Positions 8,760-17,919 of a DNA stretch of 36,812 nt are shown piece by piece (within the stretch, counting starts at the first letter, position 1; each line of letters starts with the position of its first letter). Source of the DNA: an uncultured Bacilli bacterium (GTDB lineage Bacteria; Bacillota_I; Bacilli_A; RF39; UBA660); the NCBI GenBank assembly GCA_934120635.1, contig CAKOUR010000014.1:1-36812 (forward strand), read 5' to 3'. The notes beneath the pieces were generated by a model that had not been told where the DNA came from, did not search any database, and saw nothing but the letters and a program-made list of their open reading frames with translations. Position numbers and translations under genes: made by a program.

Positions 8760-10172
8760 ATGAAAAAGACAAAGATTATTTGTAGTATTGGTCCTGCTAC
8801 ACAAAGTTGGGAGAATTTTAAGGGAATTGTAGATGCTGGTATGAATGTTGCTAGAATTAACTTTTCACATGCTACATTAGAAGAAAGAAAACAAGATGAG
8901 GATTTAGTAAAGAGAGCTAATGATGAATTAGGTACAAATATTGCTATTCTTTATGATACAAAAGGACCAGATTTAAGAACTTGTACTTTTGATGGTGATT
9001 ATATTGAATTAGTAGAAGGAAGTACTATTCGTATTGTTGAAGAGGATTTAAAAGATAAAGGAAATAAAGAAAAAATTTCATTTAACTATCGTAATATTGT
9101 TAAAGATTTGAAGGTAGGGATGAGTGTTCTTTTAGATGATGGTTTTTATAAACTAGTTGTAGAAGAAGTTTTAGATAATGAGGTTGTTTGTCGTATTATT
9201 AATGGAGGAACAATTAAGTCTCGTCGTGGAGTTTGTATTCCAGGTATTAAGTTAGATATTCCATTTGTATCTGAAGATGATAAGAAAGATATTCAATATG
9301 CTTGTGAACATGATGGTGATTATTTGGCATTATCTTTTGTAAATAGTGCTGATGATGTTCAAGAAGTAAAAAAATTATGTACTCAATTTGGAAAACCTAA
9401 TATGAAAATTATTTCTAAAGTTGAAACTCAATATGCTATAGATAATTTAAAAGAGATTGTTGAGATGAGTGATTATATTATGATTGCTCGTGGAGATTTG
9501 GGTATTGAAACTGGAGTTGAGAATTTACCTCTTTATCAACAAATGATGATTGATGAATGTCATTTACAAGGTAAGGGTGTTATTATGGCTACTCAAATGA
9601 TGAGTTCAATGAAACATAGTATTCGTCCTACTAATGCTGAGGTTACTGATGTTGCTAATGCTGTTCTTCAAGGTTGTGATGCAATTATGACTAGTGATGA
9701 AACAACTATGGGTGAGTATCCAGTTGAGACTATTCAAAAAATGAATGAAATTTGTGAGAGTGTAGAAAGTTATTGCCGTTTTGAAAATGATAGTTTTGTT
9801 AATACTGAAAAAGATATTACTTCTATTATTGCTGAGAGTGTTGTTACTGCTAGTAATGATATTGAAGCTAAAGTTATTGTTGCGGCAACAATGTCTGGAC
9901 ATACTGCAAGAAAGATTAGTAATTTAAGACCAATTGCTCCAATTTTAGCTACTGTTCCTAATGAAAAAGTTGCTCATGAGTTAGCACTTAATTATGGGGT
10001 ATATCCAGTTCTTGTAAAAGAATATAATTCTACTGATGAAGTAGTTAATGATGGAAAAGAAAAAGCTGTTTCGTTTGCTAATTTAAATAAGGGAGATCAT
10101 GTTATTATTACTGGAGGATTTCCTAATACAGGTAATAAGATTACAAACTTTATGAAAATTGAAGAAATTTAG
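8760..10172 (+). CDS. pyk: Pyruvate kinase
   Basis: A 470-aa protein, the length of the basic enzyme without the extra C-terminal PEP-utiliser domain found in Bacillus. It converts PEP and ADP to pyruvate and ATP. Visible motifs are KIICSIGPA at the N-terminus, NFSHAT, DTKGPDLR, the catalytic Lys/Glu region KIISKVE, the metal site MIARGDLGIE, and MATQMMSSM with PTNAEVTDVANAV. The usual SGETA is SDETTMGEYP here, a variant tolerated in this region. AGAAGGAG about 13 bases upstream sets the start. It has its own strong promoter and a terminator, so it is monocistronic. Confidence 0.97.
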   Translation: MKKTKIICSIGPATQSWENFKGIVDAGMNVARINFSHATLEERKQDEDLVKRANDELGTNIAILYDTKGPDLRTCTFDGDYIELVEGSTIRIVEEDLKDKGNKEKISFNYRNIVKDLKVGMSVLLDDGFYKLVVEEVLDNEVVCRIINGGTIKSRRGVCIPGIKLDIPFVSEDDKKDIQYACEHDGDYLALSFVNSADDVQEVKKLCTQFGKPNMKIISKVETQYAIDNLKEIVEMSDYIMIARGDLGIETGVENLPLYQQMMIDECHLQGKGVIMATQMMSSMKHSIRPTNAEVTDVANAVLQGCDAIMTSDETTMGEYPVETIQKMNEICESVESYCRFENDSFVNTEKDITSIIAESVVTASNDIEAKVIVAATMSGHTARKISNLRPIAPILATVPNEKVAHELALNYGVYPVLVKEYNSTDEVVNDGKEKAVSFANLNKGDHVIITGGFPNTGNKITNFMKIEEI

Positions 10173-10177
10173 TAATA

Positions 10178-10208
10178 AAAAAAGCAAGGTTTTGTTCCTT
10201 GTTTTTTT
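10178..10208 (+). terminator. Terminator after pyk
   Basis: CAAGG (10185-10189) pairs with CCTTG (10197-10201), flanked by A- and T-runs, so it could work in both directions between convergent pyk and the TetR gene. Confidence 0.75.
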
Positions 10209-10233
10209 GTTTGGAAAAATACATTTAAGTATT

Positions 10234-10812
10234 TTACTTTTTATTAACAGTTTCTAAGCCATCTGGTATTAAAATGTTAAGATAATTTAACATTTCTTCT
10301 TTGGTATATTTAAAGTCACTCATTAGCCATTCGGTTCCGGCACTAAATACTGCTCCTAAGTAGAAGGTAGCAACAAAATTACTAGGTATTTTTACTCTTT
10401 GTTCTGATTTGTCTATTCCTTCAATAATTTCTTTTTTGAATGTGTCGTATATCATATCCATCATGATTCCATTTTTGTTTGTTTTTCCAATAGCAATATA
10501 AATTTCTTTCTTTTCTTCTACATGATCGAGAAATAGAGAAATCATTTCTAAGTAATATTCTTTTGTATTTTTGATGCTAGTATTTTTTTCTAATTCTTTT
10601 TCTAGAGATTCTTTTAATGTATCAATATAGGAAGAGAGTAGTTCGTATTTATCTGAATAATGTGAATAGAAAGTAGAACGATTTACTAGGGCTTTTTCAC
10701 ATATATCTGATACTTTTATTTCTTCGAATGGTCTATCACTCATTAGTTTTATTAGGGTTTGATAAAGATTATTTTTTGTTTTTATAATTCTTAAATCTGT
10801 CTTTTTATTCAT
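10234..10812 (-). CDS. TetR/AcrR family transcriptional regulator
   Basis: A 192-aa protein. The N-terminal helix-turn-helix reads FEEIKVSDICEKALVNRSTF then YSHYSDKYEL, typical of TetR_N; the rest is a helical ligand-binding and dimer domain. The frame stays open for another 71 codons upstream, but AAGGTGATG eight bases before the ATG at 10812 and the family alignment both fix the start there. It is divergent from the MmpL gene, separated by a 180-base AT-rich region with nested inverted repeats. The usual logic is repression of the divergent exporter and of itself, relieved by a ligand; this is inference from arrangement. Confidence 0.9.
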   Translation of the reverse strand: MNKKTDLRIIKTKNNLYQTLIKLMSDRPFEEIKVSDICEKALVNRSTFYSHYSDKYELLSSYIDTLKESLEKELEKNTSIKNTKEYYLEMISLFLDHVEEKKEIYIAIGKTNKNGIMMDMIYDTFKKEIIEGIDKSEQRVKIPSNFVATFYLGAVFSAGTEWLMSDFKYTKEEMLNYLNILIPDGLETVNKK

Positions 10813-10847
10813 TTTTTCATCACCTTTTATCATTATATTCATTAAAC

Positions 10848-10911
10848 AAACATTTGTAAAGTTATGCAACAAAAATTGTTTATTTATACAACAATTAATA
10901 GACAAATGTTT
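10848..10911. promoter_or_regulatory. Nested inverted repeats, candidate TetR operator
   Basis: Outer arms AAACATTTGT (10848-10857) and ACAAATGTTT (10902-10911) are perfect inverted repeats. Inside are AATTGTT (10874-10880) and AACAATT (10890-10896). They lie between the divergent TetR and MmpL genes. An extended TATGAT (10963-10968) close to the MmpL start may be its -10. Assignment as the operator is inference. Confidence 0.5.
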
Positions 10912-10992
10912 AGTAACATACATTAATCTTCTTTTGTTAGTGAACTTTTTTATTTCTTGTAATATGATATCTAACGAATGGAGGTAATTGTG

Positions 10993-13062
10993 ATGAAAAA
11001 AATTAATCAATTTATTACTAATCATAGTATTTTAGTAGTGATAGTAGCATTACTTTTATTGATTCCTTCTTTGATTGGCTATGTTAATACGAAGATTAAT
11101 TATAATATTTTGGTTTATTTGCCTAGTGATATTGAGACAATTAAAGGGCAAGATATTTTAACAGAGGATTTTGGAATTGGGGCTTTTTCTTTTGTTACGG
11201 TTAATAAAATGAGTAATTATGATATGTTAAAGCTAGAAGATAAGATTCGAAAAATTGATTCTGTTAATTTGGTTGCTAGTTTAGCTGATGCAACTGATAC
11301 AACAATTCCAATGGATATTTTACCAGATGATGTTTTAAAGAAATTACATAAGGATGAGAAGAATGTGATTGTTGTTACTTTTGAAAATGGAACTTCTGAT
11401 GAAGTAACGATGAAGGCTGTTGAAAAACTTAGAAGTGTTGTTGGAGATGCTTCTTCTGTTAGTGGTATGAGTGCGATGGTATTAGATACTAGAGATGTTT
11501 CTAATAGCGAGATGTTAGCGTATATTATTATTGCGATTATTCTTTGTTTGGTGGTTCTTACTGTAGCGACGGATTCTTTTGTTATTCCGCTTTTATTGCT
11601 TGGTAATATTGGGGTAGCTATTTTATATAATATGGGTACTAATATTTTTTTAGGAGAGATCTCTTATATTACTAAGGCAATTAGTGCTGTTCTTCAACTA
11701 GGGGTAACGATGGATTTTTCTATCTTTTTGTATCATAAATATATTCAAGCGAAGGGACAATTTAAGGATAAGAAAGAGGCTATGCAAGAAGCTATTACAG
11801 AGACTTTTCATTCTGTTTTAGGAAGTTCTTTAACTACTATTGCGGGATTTTTAGCTCTTTGTATGATGAAGTTGACTTTAGGTAGAGATATTGGTCTTGT
11901 TATGGCTAAGGGAGTTTTATGTGGTTTGGTTTGTGTTTTAACTTTATTTCCTGCACTTTTGTTGGTTTGTGATAAGTTGATTGAAAAGACTCAACATAAA
12001 AGTTTATTGCCAGAGTTTAAGAGATTGCAAAAATTTTCTATTCATCATTATCGTCTTATTATTGTTATCTTTTTAATTTTACTTATTCCTGCTATTTATG
12101 GAAATCAGCATGTAAAAGTTTATTATAATTTGGATAAGTCTTTACCTAGTACTTTGGCTTCTAGTATTGCGAACTCTAATTTAAAGAAAGAGTTTAATAT
12201 TGTTTCTCCTGAGATTGTTCTTTTGGATAAGAATCTTGATGTATCTTCTAAGGAAGAGATAGTTAATCAATTAAAAAAGATAAAGGGAATTGATTTGGTG
12301 CTTAGTCCTACTAGTGTTTTGGATTTTGGCCTTCCTGTTGGGCTGTTACCAGATAATCTTACTCAATTTATGGAAAGTGATCAATATCAGTTAGTTCTTT
12401 TGAATTCTACTTATGATATTGCTACTTCTGAATTAAATCAGCAAATTAATGAAGTGAATAAGATTGTTAAAAGGTATGATAAAAGTTCTATTGTGGCAGG
12501 AGAAGGACCTTTGATGAAGGATTTAACAGAAATTAGTGATATTGATTTTAAGAATGTTAATTATGTATCGATTGGATTAATATTTATTATTATGCTTTTG
12601 GTTTTAAAATCTATTAGTTTGCCAGTTATTTTGATTAGTGCTATTGAGTTTGCTATTTTGGCGAATATGAGTGTTGCTTTTTATGCTAATACTTCGTTGC
12701 CATTTATTGCTTCTATTATTATTGGAACAATTCAACTTGGAGCGACGATTGATTATGCAATTTTAATGTCATCAAAATACTTATCGGTAAGAAAGAATAC
12801 GAAAGATAAATATATGGCGATGGAGGAAACACTACGTTTTACTGTACCTTCGATTATTGTTAGTGCTTTATGTTTCTTTGCTGCAACGATTGGGGTTGGG
12901 GTTTACTCTAAGATTGATTTGATTGGTTCAATCTGTAAATTGTTATCAAGAGGTTCAATTATTAGTATGTTGGTTGTTATTTTGATTTTGCCATCATTAT
13001 TATTAATTTTTGATCGTTTAATTATTAAGACAACAAAAAATATGAAGGAGGAATTGTCATGA
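10993..13062 (+). CDS. MmpL/RND-family transporter
   Basis: A 689-aa membrane protein with the RND/MmpL layout: one N-terminal helix, an extracytoplasmic domain, a block of five to six helices, then the same pattern repeated from about residue 350. The helix blocks contain the matching segments LGVTMDFSIFLYHKY and LGATIDYAILMSSKY, whose Asp residues are the expected proton-relay positions. An in-frame ATG lies at 10978, but GGAGG (10980-10984) overlaps it and serves the ATG at 10993. The stop overlaps the next start as ATGA, so the two genes are translationally coupled. MmpL proteins export lipids or lipophilic compounds; with the divergent TetR this looks like an inducible exporter. The substrate is unknown. 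Confidence 0.88.
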   Translation: MKKINQFITNHSILVVIVALLLLIPSLIGYVNTKINYNILVYLPSDIETIKGQDILTEDFGIGAFSFVTVNKMSNYDMLKLEDKIRKIDSVNLVASLADATDTTIPMDILPDDVLKKLHKDEKNVIVVTFENGTSDEVTMKAVEKLRSVVGDASSVSGMSAMVLDTRDVSNSEMLAYIIIAIILCLVVLTVATDSFVIPLLLLGNIGVAILYNMGTNIFLGEISYITKAISAVLQLGVTMDFSIFLYHKYIQAKGQFKDKKEAMQEAITETFHSVLGSSLTTIAGFLALCMMKLTLGRDIGLVMAKGVLCGLVCVLTLFPALLLVCDKLIEKTQHKSLLPEFKRLQKFSIHHYRLIIVIFLILLIPAIYGNQHVKVYYNLDKSLPSTLASSIANSNLKKEFNIVSPEIVLLDKNLDVSSKEEIVNQLKKIKGIDLVLSPTSVLDFGLPVGLLPDNLTQFMESDQYQLVLLNSTYDIATSELNQQINEVNKIVKRYDKSSIVAGEGPLMKDLTEISDIDFKNVNYVSIGLIFIIMLLVLKSISLPVILISAIEFAILANMSVAFYANTSLPFIASIIIGTIQLGATIDYAILMSSKYLSVRKNTKDKYMAMEETLRFTVPSIIVSALCFFAATIGVGVYSKIDLIGSICKLLSRGSIISMLVVILILPSLLLIFDRLIIKTTKNMKEELS

Positions 13063-14651
13063 ATAAAAGATTAGTTACGAGTATTGTTGCACTTAGTATT
13101 ATTGCAACTCCATTTCAAGTTTTTGCTTTGACAAAGGAAGAGGCAGTTTATTCTAATTTGAATGCTGATGGGACGAGATTTAAAACTGTTGTTACGAATC
13201 ATTTGAGTGAGATGGAAAATACTTCGGTAGAAGATACTACAGAGTTAAAGAAGATTTTAAATATTAATGGAAAGGAGACTTTTACTCTAGATAATAAGAA
13301 ATTGACTTGGGCATATAAAGGAAAAGATATTTTTTATCAGGGAGATTTTGAGAAAGAGTTACCTATTGAAACTTCTGTTAAGTATTATTTAGATGGTAAA
13401 GAAATTAATAATAAAGAATTAGTTGATAAGTCTGGTCATGTTAAAATTGAAGTTTCTTTAAAAAATACGGATAAACATAATATTGATGGAGAAGAATTAT
13501 ATACACCGTTTGTTGTTACATTGGGAGCAATGTTAGATAAGAACCAAGAGAATATTACGATTTCTAATGGTAAAGTTGTGAATAGTGGAAATAAGTTTGT
13601 TTTGGTAGGTATTGCTGCTCCAGGATTGTATGAAAGTACTTCGATAGATGAATTTAAAGATATGGATAAGATTATTATTACTTTTGATACAAAAAAGTAT
13701 AAACAGCCTACGATTTATACGGTATCTACTCCTAAATTAATTGAGAATACAGATTTAGAAGTATTGAATCGATTAGATGATGTATATCATAAAGTTGGTT
13801 TATTGAAGAGTAATATGGATACTATTGAAAATGGGGCTTCTGAATTAGAGAGTGGAGCTATGCAATTACTTAATGGAACAAATGAAATTAGTAAGAATTT
13901 GAGTGTCGTAAAAAATTATATGGAAGAATTAACGAAAGGAGCTTATGATTTAAATCAAGGGGTTAATCAAATTATTTCTGCTATTGATGCTTCATCTAGT
14001 TCTTTATCTACGGAATCTTTAACAGAGAGTTTAAGTCAATTAAGTACTTTAAAGGAAAAAAATAATGAGGCTATTCGTAAGTTATCTGGAACAAATGATT
14101 CTTTGAAAGCACAGTATGATATTTATGATTTGGCAAATAAGAGTGTAGAAGAGATTATGAGTTTACCATTAGATGAGGGAACAAAGAAGAATTTGGTAAC
14201 TTTAAAAAATACTTATGAGGGAAATAACAATTTGATTTATTTACTTTCCATGAATAATCAAGCAATTGATACGACTTGTTCTACTTTAACAACAACATCT
14301 TCTAAGGTGAAGGAACAATTATTAGCATTAAGAAATGGTTTAGTAGAATTAGAGAGTGGTTCAAATACTTTATATAGTAGTAGTAAGAAGATTACGGAAG
14401 GGATTTCTTCTTTATATCAAGGAACGAATCAATTATTAGAAGGGGAAAATCGTCTAGTATCAGGAACTTCTACTTTAAAATCAGGAATTTCTACTTATAA
14501 TCAAGAAGGAATTTCTACTTTAGTGGGATACGCGGATAAAATTCAAAGTAAAACAAATAAATTAAAAAAATTAATTCAACTTAGTGAAGATTATAAGGGG
14601 TTTGCTTCTGATAATGTGTCTTCTACTACTTTTGTTTCGGTAATTAAATAA
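13059..14651 (+). CDS. Secreted LxxG-heptad coiled-coil protein, MmpL partner
   Basis: A 530-aa protein with a cleavable signal peptide (hydrophobic to about residue 22, ending QVFA). Residues about 25-235 are a beta-rich domain. From about 250 to 490 it has alpha-helical arrays with the xxxLxxG heptad pattern seen in YhgE/Pip-like proteins, for example ASELESGAMQLLNGTNEI and SSLYQGTNQLLEGENRLVSG. There is no C-terminal helix; it ends FASDNVSSTTFVSVIK. It overlaps the MmpL gene by four bases. Genes of this type commonly sit beside MmpL exporters in low-GC Gram-positives, probably as an extracytoplasmic scaffold spanning the wall; that role is inference. Confidence 0.75.
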   Translation: MNKRLVTSIVALSIIATPFQVFALTKEEAVYSNLNADGTRFKTVVTNHLSEMENTSVEDTTELKKILNINGKETFTLDNKKLTWAYKGKDIFYQGDFEKELPIETSVKYYLDGKEINNKELVDKSGHVKIEVSLKNTDKHNIDGEELYTPFVVTLGAMLDKNQENITISNGKVVNSGNKFVLVGIAAPGLYESTSIDEFKDMDKIIITFDTKKYKQPTIYTVSTPKLIENTDLEVLNRLDDVYHKVGLLKSNMDTIENGASELESGAMQLLNGTNEISKNLSVVKNYMEELTKGAYDLNQGVNQIISAIDASSSSLSTESLTESLSQLSTLKEKNNEAIRKLSGTNDSLKAQYDIYDLANKSVEEIMSLPLDEGTKKNLVTLKNTYEGNNNLIYLLSMNNQAIDTTCSTLTTTSSKVKEQLLALRNGLVELESGSNTLYSSSKKITEGISSLYQGTNQLLEGENRLVSGTSTLKSGISTYNQEGISTLVGYADKIQSKTNKLKKLIQLSEDYKGFASDNVSSTTFVSVIK

Positions 14652-14654
14652 TAC

Positions 14655-14683
14655 TTGTATTTTTCCTTTTGTTGTGATATGAT
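14655..14683 (+). promoter_or_regulatory. Sigma-A-type promoter for the 101-aa gene
   Basis: TTGTAT (14655-14660), a 17-base spacer and TATGAT (14678-14683) lie 25 bases before the 14708 start and just after the preceding gene. Confidence 0.65.
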
Positions 14684-14707
14684 ACAATTCCAGCAAGGAG
14701 GAAGAGG

Positions 14708-15013
14708 ATGCAAGAATTAGAAATTACTTATTATTATGATTTTCAATCGAGAGAGATTTATCCCGTTATGGGAAGAAAAAATCCTAAGAGTATTGTTAGT
14801 TATATTCATTATTATTTATCTTTATTAGAAAGTGGCTTTTTATATGAAGATTTATTAGAAAAACTACAAGAAGCTTTTCATTATCATTATGATAATGGAT
14901 ATCAAAAATATTTAGATCCTATTTTAAAGCAAATTGATTATTTAAGTTTAGCTTATCAAGAATATTTAAAAAAAGATAAATTACAGAAAAAAAGAATTGT
15001 TTTAAGAAAATAG
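14708..15013 (+). CDS. Small protein of unknown function
   Basis: A 101-aa acidic-to-basic protein rich in Tyr and Leu, with no signal peptide or membrane helix. It looks mostly helical (SIVSYIHYYLSLLES, then LLEKLQEAFHYHY, then LKQIDYLSLAYQEYL). AAGGAGGAAGAGG is the ribosome site. It has its own promoter and is followed by the DacA-like gene with another promoter. I do not recognise the family. The tail is basic (LQKKRIVLRK), and an A-run/T-run pair around its stop could be a weak terminator. Confidence 0.65.
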   Translation: MQELEITYYYDFQSREIYPVMGRKNPKSIVSYIHYYLSLLESGFLYEDLLEKLQEAFHYHYDNGYQKYLDPILKQIDYLSLAYQEYLKKDKLQKKRIVLRK

Positions 15014-15027
15014 TTCTTTTTTTAATA

Positions 15028-15057
15028 TTGGAGTTTTTTTCTTATTTGTGTTAAAAT
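15028..15057 (+). promoter_or_regulatory. Probable promoter of the DacA-like gene
   Basis: TTGGAG (15028-15033), an 18-base spacer and TAAAAT (15052-15057) lie 27 bases before the 15085 start. Confidence 0.5.
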
Positions 15058-15084
15058 AGATGTGGGATATAGGAGGGCGGTTCT

Positions 15085-16308
15085 ATGAAGATAGTGAAGA
15101 GAACTTTTAAAGTATTTTTTATTTTGATGTTGTTTTGGGTGAATGGTGTTTATGCAGAGGAGTTTAATATTACTTCTAAGAGTGTGATTTTGTATAATAT
15201 GAATGAAAATAAAGTATTATATGAGTTAAAGAGTGATGAGAAATTACAGATTGCTAGTTTGACTAAGATTATGACTGTTATTACGGCGATTGAGCATAAT
15301 GATGATTTATCTAAGGAAGTTGTAATTACTAAAGATATGTTAAAGGGAATTTCTGAATATACACAGGTAGGTTTTAAAGAAGGAGATAAACCTACAGTTA
15401 AGGATTTATTATATGGCTCTATGCTTCCTAGTGGAGCAGATGCAGTAAATGCTCTTGCTGTTTCTACTAGTGGAAGTGTTAATAAGTTTGTTGAATTAAT
15501 GAATGAAGAAGCTAAAAAATTAAAGCTTGATCATACGCTTTTTGATAATCCAATTGGTATGGATAGCGATAATAATTATTCTACGGCTAGTGATATGGCT
15601 AAACTTTTGATTTATAGTTTGAAAAATAAGACATTTAAAGAGGTGTTTACAGCAAGAGAATATAAAATTGACTGTTTAAATAAAACTGTAAAAACAACTT
15701 TGGTTAGTTATTCTAAATCTTATGGTTTAGATGTTAGTCAGATTACTGGGGCGAAGAGTGGTTTTACTGATGGAGCTGGTCTTTGTCTTGCTTCTACTTC
15801 GACAATTGATGATGTGAATTATTTACTTATTACTTTAGGAGCTAGTACTAAGAGTAGATCAAATGCTGTTCGGGATAGTTTAGAGATTTATGATTATTAT
15901 AGTACTAATTATGGATATCGAGTAGTTTTGAAAAAAGGTCAGAAGATTAGAAATATTCCTATTAAATGGGGGCATGATAAAGAATATTCTTTAGTTGCTG
16001 ATAAAGATGTTTCTTTATATTTATCTAATGATATTAGAAGAAATAGAATTAAATATGTATTTGATGGTGTTGATGAAATTAATTATAAGATGAAAAAGGG
16101 AGATAAACTTGGTACGGTAAAGATTGTGTATGAGAATGATAATTTATCTACTTATGATGTTTATTTAGATCAAAATTTAAAATTTTATCATCCTGTTTTA
16201 TATGGAACTATTTTTGTATTGTTTATTGTGATGGTTTATTCTTTCCGATATGTTTTTCAAGCATATCGATATAAGAGAAATCGAAAAAGTAACCATTTGC
16301 AAAAATAG
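15085..16308 (+). CDS. D-alanyl-D-alanine carboxypeptidase, S11 (DacA/PBP5-like)
   Basis: A 407-aa low-molecular-weight penicillin-binding protein that removes the terminal D-Ala from stem peptides at the outer membrane face. It has a signal peptide to about residue 24 (VYAEE). Active-site motifs are SLTK (Ser58, Lys61), SGAD (Ser116, the SxN motif with Ala in place of Asn) and KSG (224-226, for KTG). The C-terminus has a membrane helix (GTIFVLFIVMVYSF) and a basic tail, so the anchor is a true helix rather than the amphipathic one of PBP5. AGGAGGG supports the start. It ends in a strong terminator. Confidence 0.92.
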   Translation: MKIVKRTFKVFFILMLFWVNGVYAEEFNITSKSVILYNMNENKVLYELKSDEKLQIASLTKIMTVITAIEHNDDLSKEVVITKDMLKGISEYTQVGFKEGDKPTVKDLLYGSMLPSGADAVNALAVSTSGSVNKFVELMNEEAKKLKLDHTLFDNPIGMDSDNNYSTASDMAKLLIYSLKNKTFKEVFTAREYKIDCLNKTVKTTLVSYSKSYGLDVSQITGAKSGFTDGAGLCLASTSTIDDVNYLLITLGASTKSRSNAVRDSLEIYDYYSTNYGYRVVLKKGQKIRNIPIKWGHDKEYSLVADKDVSLYLSNDIRRNRIKYVFDGVDEINYKMKKGDKLGTVKIVYENDNLSTYDVYLDQNLKFYHPVLYGTIFVLFIVMVYSFRYVFQAYRYKRNRKSNHLQK

Positions 16309-16318
16309 GTAAAAAAAT

Positions 16319-16354
16319 AAAAGTTTTGCAAATAGACTTGCAAAACTTTTTTGT
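16319..16354 (+). terminator. Strong terminator after the DacA-like gene
   Basis: A perfect 13-pair stem, AAAAGTTTTGCAA (16319-16331) with TTGCAAAACTTTT (16338-16350), a six-base loop and a T-tract. Confidence 0.92.
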
Positions 16355-16456
16355 TATATTCTACTATATTTAAATTTTTTAGATATAGTTTTTTCTTTTC
16401 TCTTTCCTCGACAATATTTTAGGTTATCTTTTTTTATATTAATATTGGGTGATATT

Positions 16457-17497
16457 ATGGGGATAAAGAGAATGAATTTAAAAAATAAATCAAAGCAGAA
16501 GAGAAGGAGGCGATGGAGAATCTTTTTTTATTCTTTTTTGATTTATTTAGGTTTTTCTTATACTTTTTATTATTCGATGAAGAAATCTCCTAAAATTTCT
16601 AATGAGGAATTTGTAAATTTGCTTGTTTCTACTGGAAATGCGAATATTTTATCTCGGTATAAAACCACTAATTTGGTTAATTTGACTATGAAATTTCTTT
16701 TTCATATTGATTTTCGTGATCCTAAAACAATATTAAATGGAAGTATTTTAGGTGATAATATAACTAAGATTAAGAATAATACAAAGACAATTAGCTTAGA
16801 ATATAATGATGATTATAGTGATATGGAAGAGTTAAAGACCATTAGCGATTATATTCAAGATCCTAATCCTAAGAGTACGACTGATCCGATTGTTTATCTT
16901 TATAATTCTCATCAATTAGAAAATTATAGTAGTGAGAATTTGGATATTTATGGGATTACCCCTAATGTTATGATGGCTAGTTATGTTTTAAGAGAAAATT
17001 TAAATAAGTTGGGAATTCCTTCGTTAGTCGAGAAAGCTAATATGAGTGATATTTTAAGGAAAAATGGATGGGATTATTCTTATTCTTATCAGGCTTCTAG
17101 AAATTTAATGGTAGAAAAGAAAAAGACTTATTCTTCTTTGAAGTATTTTATTGATCTTCATCGTGATAGTGTTTCTAAGAATTATACTTTGGCTTCAATT
17201 CATAATAAAAATTATGCTAAGATTTTATTTGTTGTAGGAAAGGATTATGCTACTTGGGAAGGAAATTATCGTCTTGCTAGTCAGTTAAATGGATTGTTTG
17301 ATCAGTATTATCCTGGACTTTCTAGAGGAATTATGCTTAAAACTGGGCCAAAAGTAAATGGAGTTTATAATCAAGATTTTGATTCTAATACTTTATTGAT
17401 TGAGTTGGGAGGAGTAGAAAATACTGTTGAAGAAGTTTACCATACTGTTTCAGCAATTTCTGATGTTTTGGCTAAATATATAAAGGGGGAAGGATAG
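16457..17497 (+). CDS. spoIIP: SpoIIP family N-acetylmuramoyl-L-alanine amidase
   Basis: A 346-aa protein with a very basic N-terminus, one membrane helix (about 21-39), a linker and a SpoIIP domain (about 140-340). Family marks are YLYNSHQLENY (His152), FIDLHRDS (His235), YYPGLSRGI and LLIELGG (Glu316), the expected zinc and catalytic positions. In Bacillus, SpoIIP with SpoIID and SpoIIM degrades septal peptidoglycan so that the mother cell engulfs the forespore. The frame begins at a TTG at 16445, but GGGTGAT five bases before the ATG at 16457 points to that start. A 106-aa membrane protein follows with no gap. The SASP gene elsewhere in the window supports a sporulation context; a general cell-separation amidase is the alternative. 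Confidence 0.85.
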   Translation: MGIKRMNLKNKSKQKRRRRWRIFFYSFLIYLGFSYTFYYSMKKSPKISNEEFVNLLVSTGNANILSRYKTTNLVNLTMKFLFHIDFRDPKTILNGSILGDNITKIKNNTKTISLEYNDDYSDMEELKTISDYIQDPNPKSTTDPIVYLYNSHQLENYSSENLDIYGITPNVMMASYVLRENLNKLGIPSLVEKANMSDILRKNGWDYSYSYQASRNLMVEKKKTYSSLKYFIDLHRDSVSKNYTLASIHNKNYAKILFVVGKDYATWEGNYRLASQLNGLFDQYYPGLSRGIMLKTGPKVNGVYNQDFDSNTLLIELGGVENTVEEVYHTVSAISDVLAKYIKGEG

Positions 17498-17818
17498 ATG
17501 AAACATAAAAAGATTTTTAAATTTGTTTTCTTAGCTTTCTTTTTTGCTTTTATGGGAGCTTATTTGATTGAAAAGACTGGTTATTATGAATATAATTTAC
17601 AAAGGAAGAAAAATTTAACTAAGGAACAGATGAAAAAGTTTGAGGCAGATATTCAAAAAGGAAATGAAATTGATTTAAATGATTATTTAGAAAATACTTC
17701 GGTAGATTATTCTAATTCTTTAACAAGAACTACTACTAATGTTAGTTTGAAAATAAATAAAACATTAAAAATTTTCTTGAAAGATGGGTTTAAGATTTTT
17801 GAAAAATTTGTAAAGTAG
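17498..17818 (+). CDS. Small single-helix membrane protein coupled to spoIIP
   Basis: A 106-aa protein that starts at the base after the spoIIP stop codon; GGGGGAAGG inside the end of spoIIP is the ribosome site, so the two are co-expressed. It has one N-terminal hydrophobic helix (about 7-26), a charged helical stretch, a DLNDYLENTSVDYSN segment and an amphipathic C-terminal helix (KIFLKDGFKIFEKFVK). I do not recognise the family. Context suggests a partner or regulator of the SpoIIP amidase, which is inference. Confidence 0.75.
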   Translation: MKHKKIFKFVFLAFFFAFMGAYLIEKTGYYEYNLQRKKNLTKEQMKKFEADIQKGNEIDLNDYLENTSVDYSNSLTRTTTNVSLKINKTLKIFLKDGFKIFEKFVK

Positions 17819-17822
17819 CTAC

Positions 17823-17851
17823 TTGACAGAATATGTGTCTAGTGGAAATAA
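17823..17851 (+). promoter_or_regulatory. Possible promoter of the LCP gene
   Basis: TTGACA (17823-17828), a 17-base spacer and AAATAA (17846-17851). The -35 is perfect and the -10 weak. A TACGAT at 17889-17894 is an alternative -10 without a good -35. Confidence 0.4.
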
Positions 17852-17919
17852 TTATTTTTAATTCATAGACTTATAAAAAAAGAAGTGTTACGATAGTACA
17901 AATGAGAAAAGGTGATGTT

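Noticed and set aside
9606..9902. Open frame antisense to pyk (and similar ones at 4991-5179, 23245-23523, 25753-26091, 29486-29815 and 34092-34274)
   Set aside because: Antisense to well-supported genes, compositionally odd (Ser/Asn/Phe-rich), with no ribosome sites or family motifs.
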